A stretch of 64,000 nucleotides of DNA from Polytrichum commune. Lineage: Eukaryota > Streptophyta > Polytrichopsida > Polytrichales > Polytrichaceae. The position numbers and the translations under genes are program-made. The DNA is taken from contig OX485806.1 of assembly GCA_950295325.1 (NCBI GenBank), forward strand, positions 25,232,001 through 25,296,000, read 5' to 3'. Below the pieces are notes generated by a model. That model made no database searches. It was not told the DNA's origin and saw only the letters and a program-made list of their open reading frames with translations. Below, piece after piece: positions 32,860-44,809 of the stretch (its first letter is position 1; the number at the start of each line of letters is the position of its first letter).

Positions 32860-34213
32860 TTGGAGCCAACATTATCGTTCTCTATCTCCAAAGGCATCGG
32901 AAGGTCGATCATCTTCCCTCTCGGACGTGGTAGCACCCAACGAGGTTTTTCAGCCTACTTTAGCGTGGCTGACACCCACTTGGCCGCACGTTCTTTGGAT
33001 AGGGACCTTTGTCGATATGAAAGAGGAGACATGAAGAGGAATCCGGAACCGGTTTTCCAATCGAGCAGGGACCATTTTCATGCAGGATTGGATATTCGGT
33101 TTAGGACTTGGATGTGGGAGAAGCGTCAATGCAATACCAATTTTAATGACTCGTATGCGTTCAAGTTTCCGCCCCAATATTTGGAGCACGAGGCGCTCCA
33201 AACTTACGAGCTATGGAATGAGGCTCATTGCATGAACCTTCGCAAGGTGGAGCGATATTAGAAAACGCGGGTGAAATTGGTTTCCGTAATAAAAGAGGAT
33301 GCAACTTCCAGTTCATTGGCCGTTTCGTGATGAAGATACAACAAGTGGAGGATATCTTTGTAGTAGATATAGAGGGGACATTTTCTGTTGAACCTAAGGA
33401 GGAGATTTTCGTTTCCACATTCGCGAGTATATCGAGCCTAGTCTTTCTAATCTCTCGTTACACCCACGCTACGCAGACGACATTAGTTTTTTAAGGGCTC
33501 CGCCAGATTTTGATCCTCTGCATGAATTCCAACTTCATTTGAAGAATGAATATAAAGGTTTCCGTCGGAATCAAATGCAACAGATCCAAGACTTTAGGCA
33601 GAAGAAGGATGCCACACCTCGTACCATGTACATGATGGTGGCGAGATTTTCCAAAGAATCCGGAGGTGTTTTCGCGGAAAGCCAGTTGGTGAAGGTTTTT
33701 TTGTTAAAGATTGACAAACGCCTCATTGAGTTAGCGCTGCCCAAGATCGTCATGGATTATGGTGGGCGGGCGACACTTGTAGAGGCATTCGCCGTTGTGG
33801 AGCATTGTGATCGTGTCTTGTATCAACACGATGCCATTAATTAGGTGTCTTTGCAAATGGATTCTAACAAATTCCGGAAGACTTCGGTTGTAACTGCAGA
33901 ATTGGCAGTGGCAGTGACTAACAAGACCTTATATTGTTGGTTTTGTGGGCAGTCGGGCCACGCTAAGAAGGATTGTCCTTCAAAGCAAAAGCAGGCCCAA
34001 ACCGCAAATTATCCGAAACGGAAGCTAGTTGTTCCAGCTAACAATTCAACAAAGAAAACCGTTAAACATTTACCGAGGCAGTTAAAATGTTCCCATTGTG
34101 GGCGGAACAATCACGCGGTAAAAATTTACTTCATTCTCTATAAAAAAATTTTAAAAAAAAACATCATTCCTTTGAACGGGAAAAGATGTTGGAGGCAAAG
34201 TTTGGCGTCTTGA
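32860..34213 (+). pseudogene. Ty3/gypsy gag remnant with two zinc knuckles
   Basis: Three interrupted frames line up. 32860-33258 reads PEPVFQSSRDHFHAGLDIRF and FKFPPQYLEHEALQTYELW. 33539-33844 (LKNEYKGFRRNQMQQIQDF, ARFSKESGGVFAESQLVKVF) resembles a retrotransposon gag domain. 33845-34213 has a complete CCHC knuckle, CWFCGQSGHAKKDC, then a second one, CSHCGRNNHAVK, that has lost its last cysteine. Gag packages the element's RNA. In-frame stops and frameshifts show the copy is dead. Confidence 0.7.
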
Positions 34214-34940
34214 AGGAGAGGTTCAAGAATTTGGCATCATCAGGCCAAATTTTGGAATCACCAGCTCCATCTAGAACTAAGGCTAGTACGTCAACTCCTA
34301 ATTACTATATGTTTGGGGCTTCGAGGGAGGTGGTGAGTTCGGCAACTGTAACACGTGTTTAATTTGTGTCACGAGCCACACCTTCGACCACAGGGGATCC
34401 TGTAGAGACCTTACAGGCTCGGGACACTGGTCCCGCGGATCAGATTGGTCAAGCGCGTCTACCATTGTCTTTTGGATTGGCAGATACTATCTTATCTATC
34501 AATAGCTGACATTCGAGTATGGAGGCTTCGGATCTGGCCACCGACATGGTGTACACATTGGCATCCAAGATGTTGCACACATATTTGTTTACAGCAATGG
34601 AGTTGTCGTCACCTGGCATCCAACCAGCTAAGGTATTCCACCTAGCAGGTAGGATTTTGGAAGGCAAGGCATCCTTGTCTTCTCTCACTGTGGCTCAAGC
34701 ACAGCATACCTCCCTACCACTCAGAATCCCGAGGAAACGGCCAAACAAAAAGGATATGTGGGAGGATCTTCTCGTATTGCATAAGCTTCAGCAGGGATCA
34801 TTTCCCTTGTCTATCTCGACGATGGAAAATGATCGGATTGGACATCGAATAAAAAAATTCATTGGGAGACTGGTTTGTTATTTCGGTTGTAATCAGATGG
34901 GACAAGGTGTATTGTCCCTAGACTGGATCAGAGGGCCTCC
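34214..34940 (+). other. Deleted pol region of the gypsy element
   Basis: Protease, reverse transcriptase and RNase H should lie between gag and integrase, yet only 0.7 kb separates them. I find no YxDD-type motif. A frame at 34519-35043 (QPAKVFHLAGRILEG, VLHKLQQGSFPLS) appears to be linker sequence ahead of the integrase zinc domain. A large internal deletion is the simplest explanation. Confidence 0.5.
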
Positions 34941-36050
34941 TTGGTGCGACAAGTGCACGAGGAACTTGGCCATTTTGGCATACGCAAAACACATTCGATG
35001 TTGCGTGGCCAATATTGGTGGACTGGCATGTATCAGCAGGTAGCTGTTTATGTCAGGAGGTATAAAGTTTGTGACCAGGTCAAGTCTAGTTTCAACACCT
35101 TGTCACCTCAATTACAGCCCTTATTTATCATGAGACTCTGCTACCCCTAATCATTGGACTTCGTAAGACCGTTGGTTGTCACACCACGTGGAGCAAAGTA
35201 CGTGTTGGTGATGGTGGAGCATTTTAGCAAGTGGATTGAGCTTGTTGTTCTACCCCAAAACTTTGCAAAGTTAGTCACGGCCACCTTTTTAGATCGTGTG
35301 TTGGCACGTTTTGGAGCACCGGCTGAGGTATTGATGGACCAAGGGAGGGAATTCCTCGGTGCTTTTGAGGAGTTGTGCACTAAAGCCCTTATAGATTACC
35401 GTACCACCTCGCGGGATCATCCGGAGGCGGATGATTTGGCTGAACGGGTTGTTCATACAACCAAACGTGGCTTGAGGAAGTATGGATTACTTCAGGGGAG
35501 CCACTGCGATTGGGACCTTATGTTGCCTTGGATTGCTATGGGCTACCGATTTAATGGGCAAGCCTCATTGGCGTTCTACAACACGTATCAGTTGTTGTAT
35601 GGACGTGAGCCTATACTCCAGAGTTCTATCCAGGAAAAACTAGCTCCTGCTATGGACTTGGATGATCCAAATATTTGGGTAAAGTGTTTGCAAGAGCGGG
35701 CTCAATTTTTCCAGAGGGTCATGCCTATGGCCATGAAAAATTTGTCCATTGCTCAGCACCGTGACACACTACGTCATGCACGCATTCGCAATGATGTTTT
35801 CCGACCTCAGTTGTGAAGATTCTAGCAAGGGGATTATGTTTATCTCCAACGTGAAGCGCCTACGACATTAGATGTCAGGGCGGTGCGCACTATCCTTCAG
35901 GTAAAGGAAATGTTGCCGAGTGATTTGTTGTTGTTGGAAGGCAATGATGGCTGGGAGTGTCATGAGCATTCCAAAAATTATGCCCCATGTCATCTACCCA
36001 TCGAGGATACAATTCATCCTGAACTGGCCGTCGTGTCAAAAGGCCTTCCA
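34941..36050 (+). pseudogene. Ty3/gypsy integrase, point-mutated
   Basis: The zinc-binding domain reads VHEELGHFGIRKTHS, YWWTGMYQQV and VCDQVK (34944-35090), with the first C of CxxC lost. After a short disruption the catalytic core opens at 35154 with MDFVRPL, then VEHFSKWIE, VLMDQGREFLG and HPEADDLAERVV, giving the D, D and E of the DDE triad. IAMGYRF and YQLLYGREP follow, as is usual. A TGA at 35814-35816 and a TAG six bases later interrupt the frame, but it runs on with QGDYVYLQREAP and WECHEHSKNYAPCHLP, a C-terminal domain. Integrase inserts the cDNA into the host genome. Confidence 0.85.
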
Positions 36051-36184
36051 TGTTTTGTATATGGGAAGAAGAATTGAGCAGCTACTATGCTCTTGTGTGA
36101 TCAATACCAACATGGTTGGCACATGGCATGTTTGAGGCCACTCTTGACTTCTCTACTAACTGGACAGTGAAGTTATCCTCGTTG
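36051..36184 (+). pseudogene. Degenerate PHD finger fused to the integrase C-terminus
   Basis: Continuing in the integrase frame, the sequence reads CFVYG, then (after a TGA at 36075-36077) TMLLCDQYQHGWHMACLRP, a TGA, and YPRC. The spacing and the CD..Q.GWHM.CL.P phrase are those of a C4HC3 PHD zinc finger, with two or three of the eight metal ligands changed to Tyr. PHD fingers usually read histone H3 tails. In this position it may have replaced the chromodomain that other gypsy integrases use to choose insertion sites. The fold is broken by stops in this copy. Confidence 0.65.
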
Positions 36185-36507
36185 TCGAGGATCTTCGGTA
36201 TCTGATGCTTCCACCAGTCATACTCAATGATCATGTATGGTTTTCACCGTGTTATGTATGCCCAAATGGAAAATGATGAGTTGTAGTTTAGATACGCGAT
36301 CAAATGTGAGACGGCGGATTTAATTCTTTGGAATCTAATGGTCAAACATCATAGGCGATTAAGGACGGGGCTCATACTGCACCCAACCTACAGTTCCTTG
36401 GAATGACATTCATCACACTCGTTGGTTTGCGGAGCGATTCTTCATTATCCATGCCCTTTGGATTGACTAATGCCAATCCAAAGTCAACTAGGGGAGGGGC
36501 ATTTGGA

Positions 36508-36600
36508 TGTGTGTTGTTTATGTCTGTTTTTGCCATGTTTTAGTTGTATTGGTTAGTGGTGTTTGGTTCTCGAGCTACAGTGACACATGATCGTTATTTA
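36508..36600 (+). repeat. Direct repeat R1 before the 3' LTR-like segment
   Basis: About 93 bases beginning TGTGTGTTGTTTATG and containing TTTAGTTGTATTGGTTAGTG. They are repeated nearly identically at 36951-37044. R1 follows a purine run (AGGGGAGGGG, 36490-36499) that looks like a polypurine tract. Confidence 0.7.
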
Positions 36601-36609
36601 CACGATAAT

Positions 36610-36932
36610 TGTCACGGTATGCGGCGTCGGTGGCCGCACCTTATTCGTGGGAATTCATCCATTTAAATTTGAATGGATGAATCTTAGAAGTTGGAGAGAT
36701 GCTCCTAAGTGAGAAGCCTCCTCGTTGGCTTGGCATTCTTGCCAAGTTAAGCCTTGTGAGTGAGTGTGTGGAGAGAGTTTCTGTGAGATGAAGATTGTAT
36801 GTTTTTGCAATAAATCATGAGTTCTTCTCCCCCTACTTACATTCTTGGATTATCCCATGGTGGAGTGAGAGATAACTTGATTCATTGTGTGTATTTGAAG
36901 AGAGATTTAAAGCTCTTACAAGGGTTTGATTC
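36610..36932 (+). repeat. Probable 3' LTR of the gypsy element
   Basis: It begins TGTCACGGTATGCGGCGTCGG and matches both ends of 29847-31113, but lacks the 0.95-kb insert. It carries TTTTTGCAATAAATC, a polyadenylation-type signal expected in an LTR. It is sandwiched between the direct repeats at 36508-36600 and 36951-37044, so the true LTR limits remain uncertain. Confidence 0.55.
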
Positions 36933-36950
36933 TTTTTCTTCTTTGTGGAG

Positions 36951-37044
36951 GTGTGTTGTTTATGTGTGTTTTTGCCACGTTTTAGTTGTATTGGTTAGTG
37001 GTGTTTGGTACTCGAGCTACAATGATACACGATCGCTATTTACA
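36951..37044 (+). repeat. Direct repeat R2 after the 3' LTR-like segment
   Basis: Near-identical to 36508-36600 (shared phrases GTTTTAGTTGTATTGGTTAG and CTCGAGCTACA.TGA.AC). The 443-base spacing encloses the whole LTR-like segment. Confidence 0.7.
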
Positions 37045-38753
37045 GGACAGAGACTGTCTAAGTTCACTTCTCACTAAGATAAACGCCTAAGGGTTCAAAA
37101 AATTTATCATGGATGAAAAGTCTACATGGATACCAACATGAGCAAACTATACATAATATTTATTGGTATGCCATAATTTGCGTCACGCCCACCTCCAAAA
37201 GATAGGCCTAACATAAATTATGGCCTTATGTCAGTGGTCACGGCCCTTGGCACCTGTATGAAGTGACCCTAAGGTGTTCAGTAAGGTGCACCATACTTTT
37301 TATCAATAAAACGTTATTTTATTGGAAAAGATAAAACACCATGTTAGATTATGGAAGCTCATGTTGAATGAGGTTTTAGAGAGCACCAGGGATATTACTT
37401 GCAATCAAACAGTAATTGTACTACCAACCCACATCTATTCACCCAAAATGTAGCTGTATACAGATTCGGAATGCCAGTCGTCTTCCTTTTCAAGAGCTCC
37501 ATAGCTCTGAATACGTTTGTTGTTTGAGGCAACAGACCTGCAATACTTGCATACATTTGAACCTTCATGCGGATAAGCATTCCAACATACAACAAACTGA
37601 TTCGCATGAAGAACTTCAGGGAAATTGAGAATCTTAACTGCTATGCTCGACTGCCAGGGAATAACTTGTAATAATCCCTTGTAAGGACTCAGAAAATCCT
37701 CAGGATGAGCAATACTTACCTAAATTCAGCTTGTCCATTGAAAATTGCAAGACATGAAGTGTTTCCCAACCCAGTTCTAGTAAGTCTTCATAGTTTAGTC
37801 CAACACACCACGAAACCCTTTTGTGAGATCAATTCTTGAAAGAAACACTTGCCTATGAATGTGCGGCTTCAAGTCTTGATGTTTCTCCACCCAGTGAGAG
37901 CCACATCTCATGAAGCTCATCTCACTCAAAAGATATACCATACAAGAGAATTAGACATCAAAGACTAAACACCTTACACAACCTATAACCATCACTAATC
38001 TGCTTTCTCATAGAATAAAGAGGAACAGCACCTGTCTCAAATATTGCACTCCACTTTGCAGGCTTATAAACTGAAACCGTTCACATGATACAATTGAAAT
38101 CCAGGGAAGAACCTGAGTCCTACGTTGATATTCAGGTTGATGGCAAGGACAATCTTCACACTGAGTGAGTCTCTTGATTCAATAAACACATTGCTAATGG
38201 TAACAAAGAATTAAATTTGAGCTACAGTAAAGGGCATGTTTTTTTTTGCAACTTTGCCACTTATTACATAGGCTATGGGAGCTGCTGCAAGGGATCTACA
38301 TCTATACATCAATTGCTCTGCAACCTCCATCCTTCAACAGAGGGCCCAGAGCTCTCTGCTCTCAAACGACGACAGCCCCTATAATCGAGCAGCCACTAAA
38401 ATTTCCGAGATGACCAAGAATAATGAGAGCAGCTGATGACCTCCAATGTGAACACATATCAGCTAGGAAGCCCACAAAGACATGACCACCAGAAACTGGT
38501 GAGGCACCTTTCGCTTGTCCTATGAAATGATGCTCCTCCACTACTTTCACGAAAATCGTAGCAGTGGGGCATTTCACCACAAAACCACGTAGTCTGTGAG
38601 GAAAGATGATAAAAAGCGAAAGAACTGGTGATCACAATTTGTGACCCAACGCTTTGGAAACAAAGCATTTCAACATATTTAATCCCTTTGGATTGTGGAA
38701 CCACAAATTTATCACAGAGCGCTGAATCAAGCGCTTTTTTGTTGATGCATAAC
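37045..38753. other. 3' flank of the WD40 gene
   Basis: Immediately left of 38754 must be the 3' untranslated region of the antisense WD40 gene. No polyadenylation site can be fixed. ORFs near 37395-37628 on both strands have no recognised motif. A piece at 37170-37280 (GATAGGCCTAACATAAATTA and GTCACGGCCCTTGGC) resembles sequence near 22960 and 23620, so it is an old dispersed repeat. Confidence 0.4.
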
Positions 38754-41700
38754 TCAAAGCCGGACAGGGAGGCCATAATTCTGAAATGTAGTTATTTCAC
38801 CTCCCAACCCAGCGGTCACTATAACTAAACCCCAGGCTGCCGAAACAGCCGAGCTCTCTATCACCGGGCTCGTCTGCAACACTGCCGGCATTGTGTCACT
38901 TCCCACCGAGGGAGAATGCGTCAAGGCTGGCCCAGAAGCCAGCCGCTGCCCAAATGAGGGAAGTTTTTCTTCAGGCCATGTTGCTGAGGAAGCTCTTGGT
39001 CCACTATCCGGGAAGAAGCTTGTGCAAGTCGTCTGCTGCAAGTGGGGAGGCGAGTCTTCGCACTCATCTAACAACACGGGCGAGTCGAAAGAATGGCGTG
39101 CACTTAAATCCGACAATGAAGTATTGGACTGGCAAGCACCATGATGGGTTTTTCCAGGGCTCACATTGTTGTTGTCACCATCAGCTCGTTGCTTCGTTGT
39201 TGAAGGAGGTTCATGAGCTACATCGCTCTTTCGGAATGATCCCAAGTTCACAGCAGGGGAGGTGCCAGTCTCCAAGCAAGAAGGTGGGCAACACCTTGAC
39301 CCAGCCCCATCTGCCTCCTCTTGAGCAGGTGACTCAAGATCACTTGTGGCCCGGGCGCTCCCGATCCGGTCAGATAATCCGGGAGTTTCACTCCCTGGAT
39401 GCGATAGGCTCTGTCGAGATGATGGCTTCGGCCATGGAATCGCAAGTGAAACATCACGTGCATAAAACTCTTCACAAGATTGTTGCTTGTCACGCCGATA
39501 CAGTGACTTGTTGGTGGAGATGTCCCTGTTGACGGAGCTCCAGATGAGCACCCGGGAGTCTTCACTCGAGCTGATGATGTACTCCCCATTTGGGCTGTAT
39601 GATGCAGAGATTTGGCTGTTGATGTTTTTCAGACCTTCAACAACACAAGAAATTAAAGAGGAGTTTTAACACACAGCACTCGCAAGCATAAAGTATGAGC
39701 AGAAGATAAGATTGACCACAAGGACATAACTACAACTGCAACAGTTGCATGAGAACTTAGACCAGCATGTGAATAGTCGCCTGTAACAATTAGGTAGAAT
39801 GACTCCCAAATAGGTGGAATGACTCCCAAGTAGGTTGATCACTGTGACACTTTGAAGCTGGGATAGTAGAACGTGCTTGTGTACACTAGATCAACAGCAC
39901 TTTTGCACTTTTGTGGTTGGGGAGTACCACCCTTGTTTGACACTTTCCGTTTGCTACATTCTGTACAGCATGGGTGTGGGGCACTAATGCTAATGAACCA
40001 AGTTTTAAAAAATTGAATATGGATCAGAAAGGGCCAGTGCTACATACCTTTGTATTTTGCCCATAACTCATGGCCATCGTAGACCCTGATCCGAGAATCG
40101 TTCGAAGTCACAAGCACCTTCTCTGGGTCCCCAGGCATACACTGCACAAAAACCAGGATGCTAAGTACTAAGCCTACAAATATACCAGCTGACCTCATAT
40201 TACTAAATCAGGAGCAGAAAAACTAGAACAGACACAGACCATGAACCAGCAAAGGTTCTTACATGCAGCCCAGTTATCTTCTTCCCTCGCCCTTTCTTGT
40301 TCTCAGTGCGCACATCGATTGATGCCTCTAACTGCAGCTTGTTCCCTACAGCAAGTAAATCAAGGTCTTGGTGAGAAAAAGTATGAATTCTGCTGAAGGT
40401 GACCCTGAGTTGTGTACTGTGCCCTGGACAGCTTACAGTCTTAAGCGCTACACTGTGTATGCTCATGGATTTCTTGACAGTTTGGCTATATGGAAGTATT
40501 ATATTGATTGACACCCACTCAAATCATAAGTAGAAATTCAGATTCAGCATCATAAAATAGAATCCATGAAACACCTTACGGTAGTCAAACATCCAATCAA
40601 GACAAGAAGAACTCCAAGTTCATTGTATACACAAACCTGAGGTGTTGTAGAATCGACATGTCCCTTTGTACGAACCAACAATTGCTTTCTGAAACACAAT
40701 TAAAAATCAACACATGAGAAACTCTGCCAGCAACAAGTTCAGAAATATAAATTTGTCTTCCAAGAGAATCGGAGAGGACGAATACCTCTCCATCAGGTGT
40801 GTAGCATACAGCAGTGACCATTTCTCGCAGATCACTCCAGTCGACAACTTGGTGATCAGGAATACTCCAGATTCGCACTTTATCATCGAGTGCACCACTG
40901 AGGAAGTAATGGTCATCTATAGGGTTGAAGACTACACAAGTTACTGCATCCATACGTCAGAAAGTGAACTTAGTAATCACATCCCATGACTTCCTACAAA
41001 CATTTATAAGAAAAGTTCAAGGCACCATCCACCAGGGGGCAAACATCATTTCAAACTAAAATGCTCAGGAGAGTCACACTTCAATTTAGTACTGACCCTA
41101 ACAAATTTATTAGACCACTAAACCAAAATCAAGCATTTCAACAAACAAACAAAATTACCATAGTCATTGTGGGAGAAAATTCGTAAACACTCTTCATGAT
41201 CGATGTGCCACAAGCGAACCGTTTTGTCCATGGATGATGATAAGAGGAACTGTCAAACGCATCGCAGGGCAGCTATTAGAATCAACCACCTCTAGTGACA
41301 AACACGGTCCACTACACAACAGGCTATTGCACTATTTCTCACAAAAGGCCGCAGCCAAAATCCCAAGGAGGCAATATCCTACAGTAATCCAAGACAATGA
41401 ACTCCAGGTTGAACAATACCTTGGACTCCGACCAAGATACGTCCAGAACATCTCCAGTGTGACCACGAAAGGATCGTTTGGGCTTTTCAGAAAGCCAAAA
41501 GAGCTTGGGAACTGGAACCTTGCTATCAAGGTTTCCAGATTTCCGCCTTTGTGTAGTTGATTTCCCACCCTTTGTACTCCCATCCCTCTCACCTCTTGTG
41601 CTCCCATCCTTATCTCCTCCCTTGGTGCTTCCCTCATGTCGCCCCTTTACACTGCCTTCTTTATCAGCCCTTGTGCTCCCCTGATGTTGGAGTCCTGCTA

Positions 41701-44700
41701 TTGCATTTCCATTGTCAAAACCACCCCAGGTATCTGCACCAGAATATAAGCACTGAGCCAGTAAGAATCGAGACCATATACTTATATGTAAATGTGCATT
41801 CAGCAGTCCTTCTCAAGGTTACCATAGTGTCCATAATCAGCATTTATACAAAAAAACCTATTAATACTTTCAAAAACCAATCAGCATTTCTTGGAATCAC
41901 CACACAACTTGAGCTAAACATTTCAGGTTATGTGAAGAAAAGTCTAACAAAATTCAAAGATAGTTTCTTTGCTATAAATAGGAGAAAAAACGCCATCAGT
42001 TGTTCCTCTATACATCAGTCACTCAAGGAAACATTTGCCAATCATTCAAATATACCATAAAAGCATACCTTCAAAAATGCAAAGCTTTGATTCCAGGCTT
42101 TGATCCACCTAACACTCTAAAAGGAATTCCTCAATCTACTGGAAGAGAGTTCTATCAACTCCTCTCCAGAAAGTGTCTTCTACTACACTGAAATGATAGC
42201 AAGAGAAGAGCAAATCCCACATGAAAAAAAAAACCTTATGTTAATGAGTATTCTACCTGACTCTGCAACTGATGGATGGTCAAGAACCTCCCACACATGG
42301 ACAACACGATCTTGACCAGCACTTGCAAGATACTGCCCATCAGGACAAAATTTCATCGTCCAGATTGCACCCTGATGCGCTTGAATTTCCTGTCCCATGT
42401 GAAGATCTGAAAGCTCCTTCATACTTTTCCGCCGCAGCTTCACTTTCACCTTCTGAGGCTGCTTCCACGAGGGGATTACAGTGTTCTCTTCCACTCGGAG
42501 TGCACCGCCTTTCACAGACTCTTCTCTATCAGGAGCAGCAAAGGAGCCTTCCCTCGAATTCCCTCCTTTTGACGATGCCCTTGAGAGTCGACCTCCTTTG
42601 GAAGACCCATCAGTGTCATCACCGCTCTGAGAATTCCCTCCTTTGTCACTACGTGCACTTCCTCCTGTAAGAGGCTTCTCCTTGGAGCTTCTTACGCTGA
42701 GAGCGCCCTTTAGGTTTTTCAACCACCCTTTCTTCTTTGTCGCTGCAGCAGTTGTCACACTGGTGTTTTTTGACTCAAGCAGCCCAGGTTTCTCATTGCT
42801 AACTCGACTCTGCGCGGCTCGTTGTCGTCTTCTGAGTTCTTGTGTAATTGGGGAGAGTCCCAAAGTCTTCTCAAACTCAGCGAGTGTCAGCTCCTTACCT
42901 GTATCAACCTCTCTAAGCATATTCAGAGTACCATCCCTGTTGAACCTATTCATCACAAACTCCTTCCCACTGTCCAAGTCCCGAATCTTCAATACATCCT
43001 CGTTGCCATTCTCCTCAACAGCACTATATCCATCTTGGCTTAGAGTGTCGTACCCATCATCTGTATTATATGACTGCGACAACTTCTCTTGAGAGCTCGA
43101 TGCCTTATGCAGGTAACCCGTCGGCTCAGTGCCTGTCCAGAGAGGTGATACACTACCCTCTGGGCTCGCGAGCACTTTGCTTGTGACTTCCATATTAGGG
43201 CTCATGTCAGGACTGTTTCCACATGAGCTCCTAAGAGACCTGTGCACTGCCCCATTGCTATCTGCAGAACCGGGACAGTCACTTGGTTTTAAAGGACCAG
43301 ACCTTGTCGATTTGTGAGCAGTAACACTATTATTACTCACCGAACCTGAGGATATGGGACCTGATCTGCTCTTTCCTTCCCTCAAAACTGCACCACTAGT
43401 CTCTGTCAGCCTCTCTCCATCATTATCCACTCCCATGGTTGCTGCCACATGAGAATCAAGCTTCGCACCGTTCTCTGAAGGGATTGAATTCACGGAATCA
43501 ACTCTCTTTCCTACCTGTCGTTGCAGCACCTTACCCTTAGATAAGTTCAAGTGCTCACAGATGTGGGTAGAGTCCCCTATATGCTCCGCTCTACAAACTT
43601 GACACCCTGGTTTATCCTGCATCACCAAAATCGGCAAAGGTATCAAGAAACCTGGCTATTCTCAATTACAACCATTATCCTCAAGAAGTGATCGATGAGC
43701 ATGGCTTCCATTTATGAAACCCAGAGAAGCCCAGACTTGCTTGTTGCAATTACGCTCACTCTGGAAATACTATGGGAAAAGATGTTTCCTGGGACGGATA
43801 TTGCCACAAAACAAAGATTGTGCAAGTCTGTACAAACATCAGCCTACCTATTAGGTCAAATACCAATTTCTGAGCAAAACATTCTATTGACACGAAAAAG
43901 CTCTGTGACTGACAATTAAGTCCATGTTCAAAGCTGCAGAATTCCCTAACCCCAAAATAAAATAATATCTCACCCACTGCTCACCATCTTCCACCATGTC
44001 AAACACAATTCCAACGTTTGACTGTAAACAATCCCACAAGGGTTTTGCAAACGCAACCATCCTAGGTGTCAGGTAATCTTCTTCCTGCCGTATTCAAATT
44101 TGTTCGATTGGAATCTGTTCGAATAGCCCTAAGGAATTTCCATAATGGCATATCGGACCAGAAACATGTTCAAATCTGCAGGCAGCCCTAACCCATAAAA
44201 CGAAATAAACTCCCCACCGCTGGTCTCCATCTTCCACCATGTCAGAGACAGTCACAACCCTTTGACTGTAAAACAACCCTACATCGGTTTTACTGATGCA
44301 ACCTTGCTAAATAAAGGGCAATTTTCTTCTGTTGTATATCCAAATTTGTCCAAATGGCCCTGAATTCCCATAACAATGAAACCACTTACATTCAATTCTG
44401 AAATAGTTTCTGCAGCTCCATTCTCCTCTTTCACAGAACCCACAGCCCTCTTCGTGACCTTCTCCTCGCCTCCTCCAGGAAACAAAGATCTTCCCAAAAG
44501 AGAAGATGCGGGCCCAGCATTAGGCTCCTCTCGCAGGTTTTTGAGACCCATTTGCTTGAAAAACCTCTGCCTGCGCTCATTGATGCTACTGGTGTCATCC
44601 TTCCACACAGAGAATTTGGCTTGGTAAGATGACGATGTCCACACTGGCGGGCGCTCATGGCCAGTTGTGGCCGGGGCCACTTTGATGGAGCGCCCTCTCA

Positions 44701-44809
44701 TGATTCTATTACCGTTACTTTCGTCGGAGCTCTCCGCTGAACTGGATGCTGATGTGATGTCTTCCAATGTCTCGTGATACTCTTCCTCCGATCCAATCCC
44801 ACCATCCAT
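38754..44809 (-). CDS. WDR44-like WD40-repeat protein, nine coding exons
   Basis: Exons in transcript order are 44809-44390, 43616-42257, 41733-41420, 41249-41159, 40943-40786, 40688-40637, 40345-40263, 40141-40048 and 39634-38754. They total 3453 bases and 1150 residues. All eight introns are GT-AG and all phases agree. The acidic, serine-rich N-terminus holds [16 protein letters not shown], seen in this plant family. [18 protein letters not shown] opens a WD40 domain from about residue 550 to 900, with [64 protein letters not shown] and [14 protein letters not shown] disordered region follows, then [13 protein letters not shown] and GLPVRL at the end, again family-typical. Animal WDR44 binds Rab11; the plant function is not established. 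The gene appears intact. Confidence 0.93.
43923..44389 (-). repeat. Tandem duplication of about 242 bp inside intron 1 of the WD40 gene
   Basis: CATGTTCAAAGCTGCAG at 43923 recurs as CATGTTCAAATCTGCAG near 44166. CATCTTCCACCATGTCA, TTTGACTGTAAA and a CAAATTTGT.C..ATGG-like stretch recur with the same offset. The distal copy runs up to the exon 1 donor (GTAAGT at 44389-44384). The duplication lengthens the intron but does not touch coding sequence. Confidence 0.65.
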
